A stretch of 64,000 nt of DNA from Pseudovirgaria hyperparasitica (taxonomy: Eukaryota; Ascomycota; Dothideomycetes; Acrospermales; Acrospermaceae): the NCBI RefSeq assembly GCF_010093815.1, contig NW_022985552.1, forward strand, positions 1,473,943-1,537,942, given 5' to 3'. Each line of letters starts with the position of its first letter. Within the stretch, counting starts at the first letter, position 1. A model generated the notes under the pieces. It worked only from the letters and a program-made list of their open reading frames with translations, searched no databases and was not told the origin of the DNA. A program made the translations under genes and the position numbers. Of the stretch, positions 59,566-64,000 are shown piece after piece.

Positions 59566-60991
59566 ATGAGTACGATCGCGTCCCAAACCGAATATTACTT
59601 GCTCAACATAGTTCTCACGAATGATACAGACTCGACCAGCCTTGCTGCTTCTACGGGATTGAAAGAAACTCTTCCAGTCTCACAGGTCTCCTTTGTGTCT
59701 ACCGCCTCGTCTAGCACAAACGCAACTACGGCGTCCCGTTTGTTGTCATCGTCCAGCAGTCTCTCAACCTCTAATGGTGCAGATACTACTTTGACATCCC
59801 CCACGTCATCCATCAGCAATTCAAGTCAGCCGCGGCATTACGAAAAGACTGAATCTACCAGTAAAGCAGATACTGAGCTAGTACCTACACTAGACACAGG
59901 GTTTAGCTACAGAGAAACACAAATACCTATCAGTGCGACAACAGGGACTGAAGATAGTAGCAGTAACGACAGTACAGTCACAACACCTATAAGCTTAGAT
60001 GCGCCAGTATTGGTGCAAGGATATAAACGAACCGCGAGTGGTACCGTCAAAGGCAGTATTGCCAACAACCCCAACAGTGCGCTTACTGAAAAAGCACGTG
60101 GTCACAGGCGTGGCACCAGCAACATGAGTATTGACTCAACTTCAACAACCCGAGGAAGCGAGGTTCGTTCAATGATCGGCTTGTTTGATGGGCATAGTTC
60201 TGATCTTCTGGAAACAGCTTGCCGCGCAACTAAAAGCAAGACTATCTTATGCTATGGTCAAAGTACAGCACGGCTGGGAGCACCATACCCTGGACGAGCT
60301 CGAAGAACAAGCTTCACAAATCAGTTCTCCTGTAGCCCCCCGTAATAGAGAACAATTCCGACATTCAGACTCGCCGCAATATTTATCCCGTAACCGGAGG
60401 TTAAGTGCTTACTCCGATCATGCTGATAGACCTAAGTACTCACCTGGTCACGAGATCTGGTCTCGAGGCATCTCTCGTTCGATGGATACAACTCCATCAA
60501 GTAAGAAATACAGCGTCAGCCTAACAATCATAATCTGACGCGAGGCAGGCTTTACATACAAGGACTCACATTCAAATGCGTCGGTTCATCGGGCTTTTCT
60601 GGCACTGAATACTACTGGAGGCACTCAAACATCACATGAAACTCAGGAAAATGGTCTCGCTCCGGCTGCGCCCATAATCTCATCCCGTCGGAACAGACGC
60701 GCACATACCACAAACACTCCACCACCATTTTTGTCCACAGTCGAAGAAGGTAAAACACACAATGGTGTACCTAGGACCCCTCGACAAGGCATACTCCGCA
60801 TGCCCAGCCAGCAAGACGAGAAAGATGCGGTCGATACCCTTCTCTTCATGAGCAGTCCCAATAATTCTGCATACTTCGCAAACCAGGCGCATAGCCCATA
60901 TAAGGCTGAACTTAGATCCAAGAGGGTCGCATTTGACGCTGGCGATCGCACAAACGGGCTTTGCAACCCCCATTACCCAATGCAAGCATAG
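59566..60991 (+). CDS. Whi5/Nrm1-like G1/S transcription repressor
   Basis: Exons: 59566-60162, 60218-60500 and 60549-60991, giving 440 aa. Introns GTTCGT...GAAACAG and GTAAGA...GAGGCAG are in phase. The protein is Ser/Thr-rich and disordered except for a short helix at the start of exon 2: LAAQLKARLSYAMVKVQHGW then HTLDELEEQAS. This matches the GTB motif (Leu-x-x-Arg-Leu ... Ala-x-x-Lys-Val) by which Whi5 and Nrm1 bind SBF and MBF. Near the C-terminus a second short motif (DAVDTLLFMSSPNNS) resembles the LLML/SP segment of filamentous-fungal homologues. Several Ser-Pro and Thr-Pro sites could be CDK targets. Family call rests on one short motif plus the disorder pattern. Confidence 0.72.
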
Positions 60992-63375
60992 GAGTTTTGG
61001 GCAATCTTGTCTCAGAGATTTTGCATCATTGTAGCTTGCATATGCGGCGTCTGGTGTTGAGAGATACCCGTCTGCACTCTAGGGTGTACGACGTATGAGC
61101 AATGTTCTGCATTTTTGAGAACTGCCATATGTACGTAACTATCTATGAATGACATGTTCTTCTTCATGTGTGCCGCGGGTAGTGCTTGTCTAGCTGCGCA
61201 ATTTTCGGGATAACTCACAGGCGAAGATCCTCGTTAGCGTGTAGCACGTATTATTCTTACATCTTTTCATCGGTCAAATCTGTTTTCCATGGTCGAAATG
61301 TCACACTTTGTAATGACACAAAGTTGGAACATTTTTAGTCGCCATTGCTTTGTCCATAGCTCGAGGAATCTCGTTCAAACTGATTCCTTATGTAAGTTTT
61401 GGTTGATCATGAGAGAAATGAGTTGATAAGTTGTACCTATCGCAGAGGGAACATTCATTCCTGGGCTATAGACGTAGTCCGAGCATTCTTTGGTGGAGAG
61501 AATATTCGCACAAAGCCATTTTCCGTCCATATAGTCTTTCTCACACTCGTGATTATCTCTTCACTATCACAACACTCCCTCCAAAACGGTCACATTGTCA
61601 AAACCAGCAACTCACCTGCACAGAATGAACACCCCTTTCAGCATATCTGAAGTAGAACAAGCAGGACATGACCCCGCCATGACAGGGTATACAATTATCG
61701 CAAAGTTCTAGCACAAGCCCAGTTGGACTCCATCCACACCACTTTGCGGGCTATCGATGCTCCAGAGACGCGACGGCCGATCAATAGGGTTAATTACAGT
61801 GGCCTCAGAGTCCTAGCCCGGCCTCGAAAAACACTAAGCGTTATGGCGACCGCTCTCAGGCGAGATTCTCAGGGGAGAAATTTCAGGATCCACACACTAT
61901 ACGCCAGACTTGACGAGATATCCTGGGTAACTGCCAGTTCTCATAGAGACCTTAAGGTGAGACTGACTCCAGGCTGTGTATATATTTAGACTGGTGGCAC
62001 GACCCTCCCGGAGTTGGAGTCAAGAGCGAAAGAAAATCTAGGGAGAGATGCTGGTTGAGATACTGGTTCATTGCATAGAATATGGCTCGTTTGATAGTTT
62101 GATTCATTTCTGCTGTCATAGGGAAGGAGTCACAGTAACTCTTTCCCGATAGTGAATTTCCAGTCATAGAGTGAGGTTTTGTTAGTCCCATTGCTGTAAT
62201 CTTTCTAACTTAGAGGTACATTTATTGATCTGATAGCGGGTAGCCAAATGTTCCTACTTGAATGGGATACTCCTAGGAGGTATCGTGTAATGTCTTAGGA
62301 AGTACGGCGTCGCACTTACCGGCGGAGGTAGGCTATACTAAGCACAAGTTAAGAGTTTATCAGAGTCGGTCAATTTGTATAGTTGGTCCATCGAGGCTGA
62401 TAATGAGGGGTACGAGGTTGTATTTCTCCTACCTAGGCCCGTTATCCGATATCAACCTTTTAAGCATCACATTCATCTGTTCTTTAGTACGCGGGATAGT
62501 ATGACTGCAAAGGATCAAAATTTGAATCAAATGGCGACGATGGTGTGTTAATGGAATTTTCGACACGGATTATTGAGGTGATACTTAAGATAGGACTCCA
62601 AGAAGGATGGGAGGTCAGACAGTGTACCACGATGCTTTTAACAATTATCTATACTCCGATGGCACTGTCTTGCATTTCATTTACTGGCCTAGGGCTTGAG
62701 TTCAGGAGAGTCACATAAAATTGACAGCGCGCCTAAGGCTCTTGATGTTTCCATACATCACAACAGGCAGCGCAGATTTCATACTCCTGGTGAAGCAAAC
62801 GAATAAAGAACAAGGCGATCAGATAATCTCTTACTTCTTCCAGCAGTATTTGCGCAAAGATGTGTTCAATCCCAGAGCTTCACACGGGTTAAAAACGTAT
62901 TATATGGTTTTCTTATCTGTGTCGTTTAAAAAATGTCTTTCCCTTGCATCATAGCTTTGACCTCATATATCCAGAAACCAATTCAGTTATTGTGACAGCA
63001 TCATGTCATATCAATTAGCCCAAAGTTGATGCGGGGTCATCTGAAACTTTGGTAAACCTATGAACATCAACGCAACATCTAAGTGCCTTCAGATCCATAC
63101 TTTCCCTCCAGCGTGACCGTACTGTTTATAGCAGGTGGTAACGGTACAAGGGTTGGCAGATTGACAGTCTAAAGTCCTGAAGGTTGCATCCATTGATATA
63201 GGGATCCATCTGAATTGGCTCGGTCCCGCAGCACCACACCAACCTTGCTTTTTCTGCTTTCTCTGCTTCGAACGCCATCTAAATTACGAATAGACAAACA
63301 GACCTCGACGTTGTACATATAACGATTATACAATAGCCGTATTGAATGGTCTGATGATCTCTAACCCTAAACAAC
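60992..63375. other. Gene-poor region
   Basis: 2.4 kb without a supported gene. Short frames at 61723-61989 (+), 62191-61952 (-) and 62721-62954 (+) have moderately protein-like composition but no recognised motif and no clear splice partners. They may be remnants. Confidence 0.45.
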
Positions 63376-64000
63376 ATGGCCCAACAAGTATGGGCTTTCG
63401 GTTTGAATTCACATGAACAAATTGCATTATCAAAGGCTGGAGACCTTGTTACACCACACTGTATGGACGCAGGAGATAACATTGGTGTTTTATATGCTGG
63501 TTGGTCCGATACTCTGAGCAAGTTACATCCCTCCTAGATCCCAAAGGATATCTCGCAAAATCGTGACTAATGTCTACAGTAAAACGAGACGGCCATCTGT
63601 ACCATTACGGAGGTATGACTGGAAGACACGCTAGAAAGCTTACAAGTCCGAGAAACTGTACAATCACCAAGTTCTTTGGTACACACGACGGTCTCCGAGG
63701 TGGCATCACCGAGCTCGGTCAGCTTGCTCTTCTCGAAAACGACACTTTCACACTTCAAGGTAGCCTCGGCACTTGTCCTCTCCTTGCGGACATTGCTTTA
63801 ATAAACTCTGGACATGTCGCTGCTGTGATCTTGACCTCACGGGTCGAGAACTGGGAGGTCCTTGAGTTCCATAACGTGACTTCCTTCATCGACTGGTATA
63901 ATACACCAATCTCTGAGGCCACTCATGTAGTCAACCTCGCAATCACAAGCAGCACAGCTGGTGAATCTAGACCCATAAGCACACCATTAGTTAGTCATAA
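63376..64000 (+). CDS. RCC1-like (ATS1-type) beta-propeller protein, 5' part (partial)
   Basis: Exon 1 is 63376-63517 and exon 2 begins at 63580 and runs off the right edge. The first residues, QVWAFGLNSHEQIALSKAGD, then VLYAGWSDTL, match the first repeat of RCC1/ATS1-like proteins. Exon 2 continues with RDGHLYHYGG and later strand-rich repeats (GHVAAVILTSRVENWEVLEF). The intron has to start GCAAGT after phase 1 (CTG A|GCAAGT) and end GTCTACAG, with an ACTAAT branch site. The only nearby GT donor gives a premature stop. Roles of this family range from Ran exchange to ubiquitin or tubulin pathways, so function is not assigned. Confidence 0.75.

Noticed and set aside
62721-62954. 77-residue plus-strand frame in the gene-poor stretch before the RCC1-like gene
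   Set aside because: No motif, no splice partner and low coding bias; not enough support for a gene.

Overview
This is nuclear DNA of a filamentous ascomycete (Pezizomycotina). The genes carry many short introns of about 45 to 100 nt with GT...AG ends. The proteins include families typical of these fungi: HET domains, a HET-NACHT-ankyrin receptor, the fungal rhodopsin-like membrane family and a Whi5/Nrm1-like repressor. A strongly AT-rich, TA-rich stretch near 16.2-20.8 kb looks like DNA decayed by repeat-induced point mutation (RIP). The overall style suggests Dothideomycetes, but that placement is inference.

Layout. 0-10.3 kb holds housekeeping genes: the 5' part of ETF alpha, an RSC8/SWI3-type chromatin subunit, DPH1, a cytosolic-type class I heme peroxidase and a seven-helix rhodopsin-like protein. 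10.7-25.7 kb is an accessory, allorecognition-flavoured island. It contains a broken HET-NACHT-ankyrin receptor (frameshift at an A11 run plus an in-frame TGA), a BTB protein, about 4.7 kb of gene-poor AT-rich DNA with a degenerate repeat of about 107 bp, a BCS1-like AAA ATPase with a poly-proline insert, and a divergently transcribed intact HET protein. 27-38 kb is again housekeeping: an unknown protein, CTF8, a lone SRA/YDG-domain protein, a peroxiredoxin-like protein with a (GAT)21 tract just after its stop, and MCM3. 38-54 kb holds TSR1, an unknown membrane protein, a large disordered unknown protein, a dual-specificity pseudophosphatase, a short-chain dehydrogenase, a mitochondrial PDK/BCKDK-type kinase and a tiny four-exon proteinase inhibitor I9 gene. 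54.9-64 kb holds BMS1, a Whi5/Nrm1-like G1/S repressor, a 2.4 kb gene-poor stretch and the 5' part of an RCC1-like gene that uses a GC-AG intron.

Functional links. TSR1 and BMS1, paralogous factors of 40S subunit maturation, both lie here about 14 kb apart. MCM3, whose promoter has MBF/E2F-like boxes, shares the window with a Whi5/Nrm1-like repressor of that same transcription programme. Exon boundaries were assigned by eye from reading frame, splice consensus and protein-family continuity. They have not been checked against transcripts.
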